A stretch of DNA of 64,000 nucleotides from Planctomycetaceae bacterium (GTDB taxonomy: Bacteria > Planctomycetota > Phycisphaerae > UBA1845 > UTPLA1): NCBI GenBank assembly GCA_011525745.1, contig WYBU01000096.1, positions 1 to 64,000 of the forward strand, in the 5' to 3' direction. A program made the position numbers and the translations under genes. This document shows positions 8,064 through 17,167 of the stretch, in pieces. The notes beneath the pieces were generated by a model that saw only the letters and a list, made by a program, of their open reading frames with translations, was not told the origin of the DNA and ran no database searches. How positions within the stretch are numbered: position 1 is the stretch's first letter; every line of letters starts with the position of its first letter.

Positions 8064-8524
8064 GAATCGCGATCGGAGCCGATCACCGTGGATTTGTCGC
8101 CAAGGAGCGATTGAAACAATTCCTTATCGACCTGGGGCATGAGGTCGAGGACGTGGGCACGGACTCGGCCAAGTCGTGCGACTATCCGGACGCGGCCTAT
8201 CCGGCGGCGCTGCACGTGGCGGAGGGTCGCGCGGACCTGGGCGTGCTGATGTGCGGCAGCGGCATCGGAATGTCGATCGCGGCGAACAAGGTTCCGGGCA
8301 TCCGCGCGGCGTTGTGCCACGACGAGCTGACGACGGAGATGGCGCGGCGGCACAACAACGCCAACATTCTGTGCATCGCGGCCGATCTCGTCGGCGAGGC
8401 GCTGATGCGCCGCATGTTGGAAGTGTGGCTCAAGACGCCGTTCGACGCCGGCCGGCACGAGCGGCGGGTGGAAAAGATCGGCGAGATCGAGGCACGGACG
8501 GCGGCGGGCAAAGTCGAAAGTTGA
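8060..8524 (+). CDS. rpiB: Ribose-5-phosphate isomerase B
   Basis: 154 aa. RpiB/LacAB fold: MRIAIGADHRGF at the N-terminus, LMCGSGIGMSIAANK with the catalytic Cys in the CGSG loop, and the late HNNANILCI motif. It interconverts ribose-5-phosphate and ribulose-5-phosphate in the pentose phosphate pathway. I chose the GTG at 8060 because it overlaps the upstream stop (GTGA) and gives the canonical N-terminus. The last codons, encoding KVES, lie inside a GTCGAAA-type repeat, so the repeat supplies the protein's C-terminus. Confidence 0.93.
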   Translation: MRIAIGADHRGFVAKERLKQFLIDLGHEVEDVGTDSAKSCDYPDAAYPAALHVAEGRADLGVLMCGSGIGMSIAANKVPGIRAALCHDELTTEMARRHNNANILCIAADLVGEALMRRMLEVWLKTPFDAGRHERRVEKIGEIEARTAAGKVES

Positions 8525-8560
8525 GAGTCGAAAGTCGAAACAAAACGTCGAAACGTCGCA
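8511..8560. repeat. GTCGAAA-type dispersed repeat, copy 2
   Basis: AAGTCGAAAG, TCGAAAGTCGAAA and ACGTCGAAACGTCG follow one another and run across the rpiB stop codon. Confidence 0.7.
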
Positions 8561-8703
8561 TGAAGCCGTCGCACGTCGGTTGAGGGTCGCGATCTACGTA
8601 GACCGATGATGTGCTGCGGCGGGAGATCGAGCCGTCCGCGCGCGGTATTCTCCACGATCGAGTCGCGCGGCCGGTTGCGGCATTCATCCTGTATTATGTC
8701 CGT

Positions 8704-9675
8704 ATGAGCACAAACCGGGAGCATGGCGCCGCCATGCGCATTGGATTCATCGGGTTGGGGATCATGGGGCGGCCGATGGCGGGGCACCTGCTGCGCGCGG
8801 GGTTTCCGCTGACGGTGTGGAACCGGACGCCGGGCAAGACAGATGAGCTGATACGGGCTGGGGCGCGCGCGGCGAAAAGTCCGGCGGCGCTGGCGGCCGA
8901 AAGCGACGTGGTGATGACAATCGTGACGGATGGCCCGGACGTCGAGGAAGTGCTGTTCGCACCGCGCGGCGTCGTGGAGGGGTTCGCGGAGTCCGGTCGA
9001 CTGTCACGGCGCGGCGGTCAGGCGGGCGCCGGCGAGCGCGGCGTGGACGGCGCGGGGCGGCCGGTCGTGATCGATCTGAGCACGGTCAGCCCGCGCACGG
9101 CGAGGCGGATCGCGACCCGGCTGGCGCAAGACGGCCTTGACTTTCTGGACGCACCGGTGACCGGCGGCGACGTGGGGGCGCAGAACGCGACGCTGACGAT
9201 CATGGTCGGCGGGGAGGCGGCGGTATTCGAACGCTGCCGCGGGCCGCTGTCGGCGATGGGAAGGAAGATCGTGCACGTCGGCCCGAACGGGGCGGGGCAG
9301 ATGGTCAAGGCGTGCAATCAGATTCTGTGCGCGGTGAACATGATCGCCGTGTGCGAGTCGCTGTCGCTGGCGCGGCGGACGGGGCTGGACGTAAACGCCA
9401 TGCTCGACGTGGTCACTTCGGGGGCGGGCGGATCGTGGGCGCTGGAGCATCTGGGCCGCAAGATCGTTGCGGGCGACTTGCGGCCGGCGTTCATGGTGCG
9501 GCTGATTCAGAAAGACCTGCGGGCGGTGATGGAAGCGGCCGAAGAGGCGCGGCTGCCGTTGCCGGGCACGGCGCTGGCGATACAACTGTTTCGCGCGGTC
9601 GAGGCGGGTGGCGGAGACGCGCTGGGGACGCAAGCAATGATTCAGGCGTACGAGCGAATGGCAGGGGAAAGCTGA
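8704..9675 (+). CDS. NAD(P)-dependent beta-hydroxyacid dehydrogenase (3-hydroxyisobutyrate dehydrogenase family)
   Basis: 323 aa from the ATG at 8704; the ATG at 8734 (MRIGFIGLGIMG) is an equally good start. It has the Rossmann motif GLGIMGRPMAGHLL, the substrate loop DAPVTGGDVGAQ and the catalytic-lysine region GAGQMVKACNQIL typical of 3-hydroxyisobutyrate/tartronate-semialdehyde/glyoxylate reductases. Family members oxidise or reduce short beta-hydroxyacids; the substrate cannot be told from sequence. A ~20-residue Gly/Arg-rich insertion (around SGRLSRRGGQAGAG) sits before the VVIDLSTVSP strand, where relatives have a short turn. It appears to be a single gene, with a GTCGAAA repeat right after its stop. 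Confidence 0.88.
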   Translation: MSTNREHGAAMRIGFIGLGIMGRPMAGHLLRAGFPLTVWNRTPGKTDELIRAGARAAKSPAALAAESDVVMTIVTDGPDVEEVLFAPRGVVEGFAESGRLSRRGGQAGAGERGVDGAGRPVVIDLSTVSPRTARRIATRLAQDGLDFLDAPVTGGDVGAQNATLTIMVGGEAAVFERCRGPLSAMGRKIVHVGPNGAGQMVKACNQILCAVNMIAVCESLSLARRTGLDVNAMLDVVTSGAGGSWALEHLGRKIVAGDLRPAFMVRLIQKDLRAVMEAAEEARLPLPGTALAIQLFRAVEAGGGDALGTQAMIQAYERMAGES

Positions 9676-9720
9676 GAGTCGAAAGTCGAAAATAAAAAAG
9701 AGGAATGGAACGTCGAAGCG
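9675..9720. repeat. GTCGAAA-type dispersed repeat, copy 3
   Basis: AGAGTCGAAAGTCGAAAATA begins at the dehydrogenase stop codon and is followed by AACGTCGAAGCG. Confidence 0.65.
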
Positions 9721-9905
9721 CCAAAACGGCGAAATCAAGGGCACGAAGGCCCAAGGCGCCAAGGCCCGGCGCGGGCAGCGTCCGCAACCCAGATTCCGGG
9801 CGGCCTTACAACCGGAGCGACGAACGAGGCAGCACTGCCCGCGCTCGAATTGTGCTGCTACAATCCCCCTATCCTGACGACCAATCACCACGTGAGGCGA
9901 ACAAC

Positions 9906-10310
9906 ATGAGCGGCGATCCGGCAGGCGGTTCCGAACGGTCCAATCCGATGACGACGATTGTGGAAGAGCTGGTGGGCTGGAAACACACCCGCTTTTGTCC
10001 GGTGAACACGTGGCAGCCGGACGTCAATCTGTACGAAGCTCGTAACTGCTTTCTGGTCTGCGTCGACGTGTCCGGGATGCACGCGTCGCAGTTCGACGTG
10101 ACGGTCGAAGCGAGCACGCTGCTGATCCGCGGCCGGCGGCAGCGTCCGCTGCCCCCTGAAAACGCGGGCGAGTTGCGGGTCCACCTGATGGAGATCAACA
10201 ACGGCGACTTCTGCCGCGAGGTGGAGATCCCCGCGTTGGTTCGGCAGGCGGACATCGCGGCCGAGTATCGCGACGGCCTCTTGTGGATTACCCTTCCAAA
10301 GGCACAATAG
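9906..10310 (+). CDS. Hsp20/alpha-crystallin family small heat-shock protein
   Basis: 134 aa. The alpha-crystallin domain spans most of the protein, from WQPDVNLYEARNCFLVCVDV to the closing YRDGLLWITLPKA, which is the family's GxLxIxLPK end. It binds unfolding proteins without ATP. The ATG at 9906 has GTGAGG 8 nt upstream and gives a short normal N-arm; the longer frame upstream runs through repeat sequence. lon starts 6 nt after its stop, so a holdase and an ATP-dependent protease are likely co-transcribed for proteostasis. Confidence 0.9.
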   Translation: MSGDPAGGSERSNPMTTIVEELVGWKHTRFCPVNTWQPDVNLYEARNCFLVCVDVSGMHASQFDVTVEASTLLIRGRRQRPLPPENAGELRVHLMEINNGDFCREVEIPALVRQADIAAEYRDGLLWITLPKAQ

Positions 10311-10316
10311 CCGCCC

Positions 10317-13112
10317 GTGAAAAAGAAACCCCGTCCAGAAGAATCCGACGCGCCGGTATCAGACGACGCGGCGGCTCCGCCCAGCGCGGATTCGGACAAC
10401 CAATCGACCCCGGAGGCAAAGCGGGTGAAACTCAACGACGACGGCCGGCCGGACGAACTGGAGGTGTCGGAGGAGGCCGCGCCCGAAGGCCCGGTCGGTC
10501 GCGCCGAATCAACGACGGCGGACGGGCTTTCGAGCGAGGACGAGGCCGAGGCGGTCGCGGAGGGCGAGATCACGCCCGCCATCATTCACGTCGGCGAATC
10601 CGGCGCGCGCGGCGAACGCGGCGGGGACGACGAGCGGCCGTCGGTGCAGCTTGGCGAGGACGCCAAGCCGGTGCGAATTCCCGAGTTGTTGCCCATCCTT
10701 CCGATCCGCGACACGGTGGCATTTCCGGGGACTTTGGTGCCGCTGACGATCGGGCGCGAGAAATCGAAGCAGCTTATCGACGACGTGATCAGCGGCTCGA
10801 AGCTGCTGGGCATCGTGGCGCAGCGACACGCCCGCACCGAAGATCCGGAACTGGATGATCTGTATCGCGTGGGGACGGTGGCGGCGGTGCTGAAGCTGTT
10901 GAAGCTGCCGGACGGCACGCGCAGCATCGTGGCGCACGGCTTGATGCGCTTCGGCATTGAAGAGCTGGTGCAGACGTCGCCCTATATCGTCGCGCGGGCG
11001 CATCCGCGGCTCGACATCGCCTCGCCGTCTACTGAGCTGGAAGCGCTGGTGCACCGGGCGCGCGAGCAGGCGACGCAGTTGATCGAGATGTCGCCGAACG
11101 TCCCGGCCGAGGCACTGGTCATACTGAACAACATCGAGGAGCCGGGCGGGCTGGCCGACTTCCTGGCGGCGAATCTCAATCTCGAGCTGACGCCGAAACA
11201 GGAGCTGTTGGAGACGTTCGACGTGATCGAGCGTCTGCGGAAGGTCAACAGCGCGCTGGCACGGCAGCTCGAAGTGCTGGATTTGTCAAAGAAGATCGAG
11301 ACACAGGTCAAGCAGCAAATCGACAAGTCGCAGCGCGAGTACTACCTGCAGGAGCAGATGCGGGCGATTCAGAAGGAACTGGGCGAGACCGACGGCCGGC
11401 AGGTGGAACTCACCGAGTTGCGGCAGCGCGTGGCGGACGCGAAGATGCCGGAATTGGTGCTCAAGGAGGCGGACCGGGAACTGGAGCGAATGGAGCGGAT
11501 TCCGCAGGCGTCGCCGGAATACGGCGTTTCGCGGGAATTCCTCGAATGGCTGATCGAGATGCCGTGGTCGGTCAGTACCGAGGACAATCTCGATCTGGCG
11601 CGGGCGGAGCGGGTCCTGAATGAGGACCATTATGGCCTCGAAAAAGTGAAGAAGCGGATTCTGGAGTACCTGGCCGTCCGCAAGCTGAACCCGACGGGCA
11701 AGGGGCCGATCCTGTGCTTCGCCGGACCGCCGGGCGTGGGCAAGACGTCGCTGGGTCAATCGATCGCGCGGGCGCTGGAGCGAAAGTTCATCCGCGTGTC
11801 GCTGGGCGGCGTTCGCGACGAGGCGGACATCCGCGGCCATCGGCGGACGTACATCGGGGCGATGCCGGGGCGGATCATTCAGGAAATCCGCAAGGCCGGT
11901 TCGAACAACCCGCTGTTCATGCTTGACGAGGTGGACAAGCTGGGGGCGGATTTCCGGGGCGATCCGTCGTCGGCGCTGCTGGAGGTGCTCGATCCGCAGC
12001 AGAATTTCTCGTTTCAGGACCATTATCTGTCGGTGCCGTTCGATCTGTCGAAGGTGATGTTCATCGCCACGGCGAACTACATGGACGCCATCCCGCCGCC
12101 GCTGCGCGACCGCATGGAAGTGATCGAGCTGCACGGCTATACGCTGTTCGAGAAGCTGTCGATTGCGAAGCGTTACCTCGTGAAGCGGCAGATGGCCGAG
12201 AACGGCCTGACGCCCGAGCAGCTTCGATTCGACGACGCGGCGCTGACGACGATCGTCGAAGGCTACACGCACGAGGCCGGCGTGCGCAATCTGGAGCGCG
12301 AGATCGGATCGATCTGCCGGGGCGTTGCGGCCGTAATCGTGCGCGGCGGCAAGTTGGGTCACGTGATCCGCAAGGCCGAACTGTCGCGCTATCTGGGGCC
12401 GGTGAAGTTCGAGCCGGAATTGGCGCAGCGGACCAGCGTACCGGGCGTAGTGACGGGTCTGGCGTGGACCCCAGTCGGCGGAGACATCCTGTTTGTCGAG
12501 GCCACGGCGATGCCCGGCAAAGGCAATCTGATGCTGACCGGCCAGATCGGCGACGTGATGAAGGAGTCGGTGCAGGCGGCGTTTTCGCTGGTGCGCAGCC
12601 GGGCGAAGTCGCTGGAAATCGACGCCGAGAAGCTGTCGTCAAGCGACGTGCACGTTCACGTGCCGGCCGGCGCGATTCCCAAGGACGGGCCGTCGGCGGG
12701 CGTGGCGATGATCACGGCGCTGGTGTCGCTGCTGCGCGGGGTGCCGTGCCGGCCGGATGTGGCGATGACCGGCGAGATCACGCTGCGAGGGCTGGTGCTG
12801 CCGATCGGGGGGCTGAAGGAGAAGACGCTGGCGGCGCATCGGGCGGGAATCAAGACGATCATTTTTCCGGCGCGAAACGAGAAAGACCTGGAAGAGGTGC
12901 CGAAGGAGATTCGCGATCAGATCAAGTTCGTGGCGGTGAAGAAAGTCGATGAGGTGTTGGCGACGGCGTTGAAACCGCGTGAGCGGAGCGCGCGCGTGCC
13001 GCGGGCGGCGGCGCGCACCGGGCGTTCCGCGACGGCGGGAACCGCGGCGCGGCCGCGTGCGGCGCGGGGTGGGCGGAAGGTGGTGCGCACGGCAAGGGCG
13101 GGGAGAAGATAG
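10317..13112 (+). CDS. lon: ATP-dependent protease La (Lon)
   Basis: 931 aa, GTG start. The LON N-domain starts near residue 118 (RIPELLPILPIRDTVAFPGT). The AAA+ module has Walker A GPPGVGKTS (around residue 470) and Walker B LFMLDEVDKLG. The protease domain carries the Ser-Lys dyad, Ser793 in PKDGPSAG and Lys836 in GGLKEK, with the same 43-residue spacing as E. coli Lon. Two additions make it longer than the usual ~780-810 aa: about 115 residues of acidic disordered sequence at the N-terminus and a basic Arg/Ala-rich tail after residue ~885. It degrades misfolded and regulatory proteins in the cytoplasm. It follows hsp20 closely. Confidence 0.97.
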   Translation: MKKKPRPEESDAPVSDDAAAPPSADSDNQSTPEAKRVKLNDDGRPDELEVSEEAAPEGPVGRAESTTADGLSSEDEAEAVAEGEITPAIIHVGESGARGERGGDDERPSVQLGEDAKPVRIPELLPILPIRDTVAFPGTLVPLTIGREKSKQLIDDVISGSKLLGIVAQRHARTEDPELDDLYRVGTVAAVLKLLKLPDGTRSIVAHGLMRFGIEELVQTSPYIVARAHPRLDIASPSTELEALVHRAREQATQLIEMSPNVPAEALVILNNIEEPGGLADFLAANLNLELTPKQELLETFDVIERLRKVNSALARQLEVLDLSKKIETQVKQQIDKSQREYYLQEQMRAIQKELGETDGRQVELTELRQRVADAKMPELVLKEADRELERMERIPQASPEYGVSREFLEWLIEMPWSVSTEDNLDLARAERVLNEDHYGLEKVKKRILEYLAVRKLNPTGKGPILCFAGPPGVGKTSLGQSIARALERKFIRVSLGGVRDEADIRGHRRTYIGAMPGRIIQEIRKAGSNNPLFMLDEVDKLGADFRGDPSSALLEVLDPQQNFSFQDHYLSVPFDLSKVMFIATANYMDAIPPPLRDRMEVIELHGYTLFEKLSIAKRYLVKRQMAENGLTPEQLRFDDAALTTIVEGYTHEAGVRNLEREIGSICRGVAAVIVRGGKLGHVIRKAELSRYLGPVKFEPELAQRTSVPGVVTGLAWTPVGGDILFVEATAMPGKGNLMLTGQIGDVMKESVQAAFSLVRSRAKSLEIDAEKLSSSDVHVHVPAGAIPKDGPSAGVAMITALVSLLRGVPCRPDVAMTGEITLRGLVLPIGGLKEKTLAAHRAGIKTIIFPARNEKDLEEVPKEIRDQIKFVAVKKVDEVLATALKPRERSARVPRAAARTGRSATAGTAARPRAARGGRKVVRTARAGRR

Positions 13113-13254
13113 AAATCGGATGATGCAATAGCCGAAGCGGGCGCGCGTCGTACAGCAGGAATTGCAGCCGGATCGAGGTGATTTACGCGCGTTGCATGCC
13201 CGTGCCCAGCGGAGCGAGACGCGCGCGTGAGTAAGCGTTTGGCTCGTCGAGCAA

Positions 13255-14580
13255 ATGGTGCGACACACGGGCCGCAAGCGCGTGCCGCGCGGAATGGTCA
13301 TGTATTCGTCAAATCCTGTGCAGTATCCTGGTCATTCGGATGATTCGGCGGGACTGACGTCGATCGAGGCGCTGGCCGCGCTGGTCGCGGCGGATGCGCG
13401 GCCGGGCGGCGTGGTGCGCGTGGCGACCGGCGAGGCGTGCGGGCGCGTGCTGGCCGAGGCGGTGCAGGCAAATGCGGATTATCCGCCGTTCGACAAGGCG
13501 ATGATGGACGGATACGCCGTTCGCGCGGCGGACGCCGCGACAGCACCGGTCGAGCTTGTTGTCGTTGAGGAGCGCGCGGCCGGCGACGATCGACCGGCGC
13601 GGCTGGCGGCGGGACAGGCGCTGCGAATCAACACCGGCGCGCCGATGCCCGAGGGCGCGGACGCGGTGGTGATGATCGAGCGCACGGCGCCGACGCGCGA
13701 TGCGTCGCGCGTGCGCATCATGGCGGCGGCGAAGCCGGGGCAAAACGTTGCGCCGCGCGGCGGCGTGTGCCGGTTGGGCGAGGCGGTGCTGTCGCCTCCG
13801 ATGCGACTCGGACCGGCGCAAATCGCGGCGGCGGCGGCGGCCGGCTCCGGCGAAGTGGTCGTGTACGCGCGGCCGCGGCTGGCGCTGGCATCGACCGGCG
13901 ACGAACTGGCGCCGGCGGGCGCGGCGCGGTCGTTCAGCCAGATTTATGACAGTAATGGTCCGAGTCTGACGGCGCTGGGTAGGCTGCTGGGGGCGGATGT
14001 CACGTTCATGGGCTGTATCCGCGACGAAGAGGCGGCGTTGCGCGAGCGGATGATTCAGGCGCTGGATGCGGAAATCGTGGTGACGATCGGCGGCATGGCG
14101 ATGGGGACGCGTGACCTGGTGCCGTGCGTGCTGCGCTCGCTGGGCGTGACGTGGAAGGTGCACGGCGTGAACATGCGGCCGGGACGGCCGATCGGATACG
14201 GCGTCGGCCCGCGGGGGCAGCTTGTTTTTGGCTTGCCCGGCAATCCCGTCAGTTGCTTCGTTGGGTTCTTGCTTTTTGTGCACATGGCGATCGACGGGCT
14301 GAGCGGGCTGGCGGCGCGGCTGCCGCGCGGCATTCGCGCGCGGCTGACGCGGCCGACGAAGGCGGTGCGCGATCCGCGGCCGGCGTTCGAACCGGCGCGA
14401 CTGACGTGGGCGAGCGACGGCACGGCGGTCGTGGAACCGGCGGCGTGGGGCGGATCGGGCGATCCGTTCGGACTGGGGCGCGCCAACGCGCTGCTGGTCC
14501 GGCCGGAGGGGGGCGCGGCCCAGGCCGAGGGAACGCTCATGGACGTACTACCGATCGACGCGATATGGTTTGGTCCATGA
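13255..14580 (+). CDS. moeA: Molybdopterin molybdenumtransferase MoeA
   Basis: 441 aa as drawn from 13255; ATGs at 13294 and 13300 give a more typical N-terminus and are likely the true starts. Family motifs: PPFDKAMMDGYAVRAAD, GAPMPEGADAVVMIE, RPRLALASTGDEL, and the MPT-binding GLPGNPVSCFVGF. MoeA inserts molybdate into adenylylated molybdopterin to give active cofactor. This fits the molybdoenzyme at the right end of the window, though the genes are far apart. Its stop overlaps the lnt start (ATGA), so the two are translationally coupled. Confidence 0.95.
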   Translation: MVRHTGRKRVPRGMVMYSSNPVQYPGHSDDSAGLTSIEALAALVAADARPGGVVRVATGEACGRVLAEAVQANADYPPFDKAMMDGYAVRAADAATAPVELVVVEERAAGDDRPARLAAGQALRINTGAPMPEGADAVVMIERTAPTRDASRVRIMAAAKPGQNVAPRGGVCRLGEAVLSPPMRLGPAQIAAAAAAGSGEVVVYARPRLALASTGDELAPAGAARSFSQIYDSNGPSLTALGRLLGADVTFMGCIRDEEAALRERMIQALDAEIVVTIGGMAMGTRDLVPCVLRSLGVTWKVHGVNMRPGRPIGYGVGPRGQLVFGLPGNPVSCFVGFLLFVHMAIDGLSGLAARLPRGIRARLTRPTKAVRDPRPAFEPARLTWASDGTAVVEPAAWGGSGDPFGLGRANALLVRPEGGAAQAEGTLMDVLPIDAIWFGP

Positions 14581-17126
14581 GCGCACGGCAGCGCGAGACA
14601 AACCGCCCGCACTCCGCGACGTCGGGCGAGACCCCCAACAACCGGTCAACGGCGCTCGCGGCAGCGTCGCCGGCGGTCGACGGACCGCCGGGCACCGATG
14701 GGGCGGGGGACCGGACGAAGGACGACGCTTCGCGCAGCGCCGTTGGACCGACCGCCGCGGGCGGGCCGGCCGACGCGAGTCTGTTGGTCGTCGCGGGCCA
14801 GTTTCACATTCAAAGCCGCAAGCCGATTCTGCTGCTGACGGCGTTGGCGTTGCTCCTGAGCAGTCTGTCGTTTCCGCCGGTCGGGGCGTGGTGGCTGGGG
14901 TACGTGTGCCTGGCGCCGTGGCTGGTGTGCGTGTGTACGGCGCTGCCGTCGCGGCGCGTGTATGCGGCGAGCTATCTGCTGGGCGTGGCGTTCTATGCCG
15001 CCAACGTGTCCTGGCTGTACGCGGTGACGCCGCCGGGATACGTGGCGCTGTGCCTGTGGTTTGCGTTGTCGTTTGTCTTTCCGGCTTGGGCGGTGCGTCA
15101 CATGTTCCGGCGATACTCCGCGCCGGTGGCGCTGACGTTTCCGCTGGCGTGGATCGCGTTCGAGTATTTGCGCGGCCTGACGCTGGCGGGCTTCCCGTGG
15201 CTGTACCTGGGGCACACGCAGTATCGCAATGTGACGCTGATCCAGGTGTCGGACCTGGTGGGCGTTCACGGCGTCAGCTTTTTCGTGGCGATGGTCAACG
15301 GCTGGCTGACCGATCTGCTGATTCAGCCGATCCTGATTTCGTCGCGCGGGCGATCGCTGCGTGCGACGCGGCTGGCGCTGGGGACGGCGCTGACGGCGCT
15401 GATCGCGGCGTTCATGCTGACCTACGGCGTGATTCGACTGTCGGAGAACGAGTCCGCGACACGGCCGGGTCCGAGCATTGCGGTAATTCAACAGGACTTT
15501 CCCGCGACCGTCAGCCGCGAATCGGTCGATCAGGCCGATCCATTCATGATGTTGCGCGGGTACGTGGCGTTGGCGCGGCGCGCGGCGGCGCGGTCTCCGG
15601 ACTTGATCGTGATGCCCGAAACGGCCTGGGTGGCGGAGCTGAACCGAGAATTTCTCGACGCTTCGACGGACGATCTGGAAGCGATCCGGCAGCGGCGGTA
15701 TCCGAAGTGGACGATCCAGGACCTCGAGCGGCAGCGCAAGGTGTTGCGCGAGACGAGCGACGCGATTCACGCCCTGGCGGCGGAGACCGGCGCGACGGTC
15801 GTGATCGGCGCGCACGCGACGGAATGGCGCGAGAAGGAGATACCGCCGCGAGTGGAACGGTTCAACTCGGCGTACGTGTTTCCGCCGAACGCGACGCGTT
15901 ATTCGGGGCGGTATGACAAGATGCACCTCGTGCTGTTCGGGGAGTTCGTGCCGTTTCGATACTCCGGGCTGCATTCGGTGTATGAGTGGTTGAATTCACT
16001 GACGCCGTGGGGGGCTGAGGGGATTGAATACTCGCTGGGATTCGGGGAGCAGGCGCGGCGTTTTCAGGCGGCGGCGCCGTCGCAGGGCGGACGCACTTAT
16101 CGCTTCTCGACGCCGATCTGCTACGAGGACGTGGTCACGGGCGTGATCCGCCGGTTCGTTGGCGGCGGGGCGGAGAAGCAGATCGATTTTCTGTTGAATC
16201 TGTCGAACGACGGCTGGTTTCATCACTCGAGCGAGCTGGAGCAACACCTGGCGGCGTGCGTCTTTCGCGCGGTGGAATACCGCGTGCCGGTGGCGCGATC
16301 GGTGAATACCGGCATCAGCGCGTTCGTCGATTCGAGCGGGCAGATTCATCATCGCGTCCGGGCGACGCGCGACGACGCGGCATCTTTTGACCGGATGCGG
16401 CAGGCGCTGGAAGAGCTGCTGCACATCGTCGAGCCGGCGGCGCGGCGGGCCGACGAATCGCCGGGCGGCGCGGAACTGGATCGGGATGCATGGCAGGCGG
16501 CCTGGACGAATATCAACGAAAGGTTTGCGGACGAAATCCGACAGGCGACGCAGTCGCGGTGGGATGAGTTCATGAAGGGCGCGTCGTCTGATGATTCGCC
16601 GAGCGCCGAGCGCCGCCCGACCGGCGAGAATGCCACCGCTACACAGGCAGCGCCGACCACCGCGGCGGCTCAGGCGCCAACGCAGCCGGCGCGTCGCGAC
16701 GAAAGCGAGTTCGACTACCTGCGCATTCGACTGAGGGAGAAGCTGGAAAAAGTGGCGATGGCCCCGGCAGAAGCCCGGTCGGAAGCCTGGTCGGAACTGG
16801 TGGAGCAGATTCTCGCCGATCGGCGTACGCTGGCGCGCTGGACGCGCAAGCCGGAGACCGCGCCGGGGCTGCGAATCGCGACGATCCGAAGCGACTCGCG
16901 TCACACGTTCTACGCGCAGATGGGCGACGTTTTTGCCTGGGGCTGTGTCGCCGCGTGCGGGCTGATGCTGACGAACTGGCTGGTCGTGCGGCTGCGGCGG
17001 CCGTCGCGGAGGCAGAGGCGAAAACGGGAGGGAAAGTCGAAAGTCGAAATGAAGAGTCGAAACGAAGAAGCGTCGAAGCGTCGAAACGTCGATACGAAGG
17101 GCAAGGGAACAGGGGACAGTAGATAG
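14577..17126 (+). CDS. lnt: Apolipoprotein N-acyltransferase with large internal insertion
   Basis: 849 aa against a usual ~500. The ATG at 14577 overlaps the moeA stop. About 90 disordered residues precede the membrane helices (from LLLTALALLLSSLSFPP) and the nitrilase domain. The catalytic triad is intact: Glu348 (VMPETAW), Lys448 (GRYDKMHLV), Cys515 (TPICYED). Lnt N-acylates the lipoprotein cysteine in the inner membrane. An extra ~170-residue charged helical segment (about 600-770) interrupts the end of the nitrilase domain, between VDSSGQIHH and the canonical TFYAQMGD that leads into the last helix. The final ~30 residues (KSKVEMKSRNEEASKRRNV) are translated from a GTCGAAA repeat. Confidence 0.93.
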   Translation: MSARQRETNRPHSATSGETPNNRSTALAAASPAVDGPPGTDGAGDRTKDDASRSAVGPTAAGGPADASLLVVAGQFHIQSRKPILLLTALALLLSSLSFPPVGAWWLGYVCLAPWLVCVCTALPSRRVYAASYLLGVAFYAANVSWLYAVTPPGYVALCLWFALSFVFPAWAVRHMFRRYSAPVALTFPLAWIAFEYLRGLTLAGFPWLYLGHTQYRNVTLIQVSDLVGVHGVSFFVAMVNGWLTDLLIQPILISSRGRSLRATRLALGTALTALIAAFMLTYGVIRLSENESATRPGPSIAVIQQDFPATVSRESVDQADPFMMLRGYVALARRAAARSPDLIVMPETAWVAELNREFLDASTDDLEAIRQRRYPKWTIQDLERQRKVLRETSDAIHALAAETGATVVIGAHATEWREKEIPPRVERFNSAYVFPPNATRYSGRYDKMHLVLFGEFVPFRYSGLHSVYEWLNSLTPWGAEGIEYSLGFGEQARRFQAAAPSQGGRTYRFSTPICYEDVVTGVIRRFVGGGAEKQIDFLLNLSNDGWFHHSSELEQHLAACVFRAVEYRVPVARSVNTGISAFVDSSGQIHHRVRATRDDAASFDRMRQALEELLHIVEPAARRADESPGGAELDRDAWQAAWTNINERFADEIRQATQSRWDEFMKGASSDDSPSAERRPTGENATATQAAPTTAAAQAPTQPARRDESEFDYLRIRLREKLEKVAMAPAEARSEAWSELVEQILADRRTLARWTRKPETAPGLRIATIRSDSRHTFYAQMGDVFAWGCVAACGLMLTNWLVVRLRRPSRRQRRKREGKSKVEMKSRNEEASKRRNVDTKGKGTGDSR
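17033..17093. repeat. GTCGAAA-type dispersed repeat, copy 4 (inside lnt 3' end)
   Basis: AAAGTCGAAAGTCGAAAT, AGAGTCGAAACG and AGCGTCGAAGCGTCGAAACG form an array inside the lnt reading frame, in frame and without an early stop. Confidence 0.75.
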
Positions 17127-17167
17127 CGACGGGGCGACAAAGGGAAACCACGAGGTCGAAATACGAA

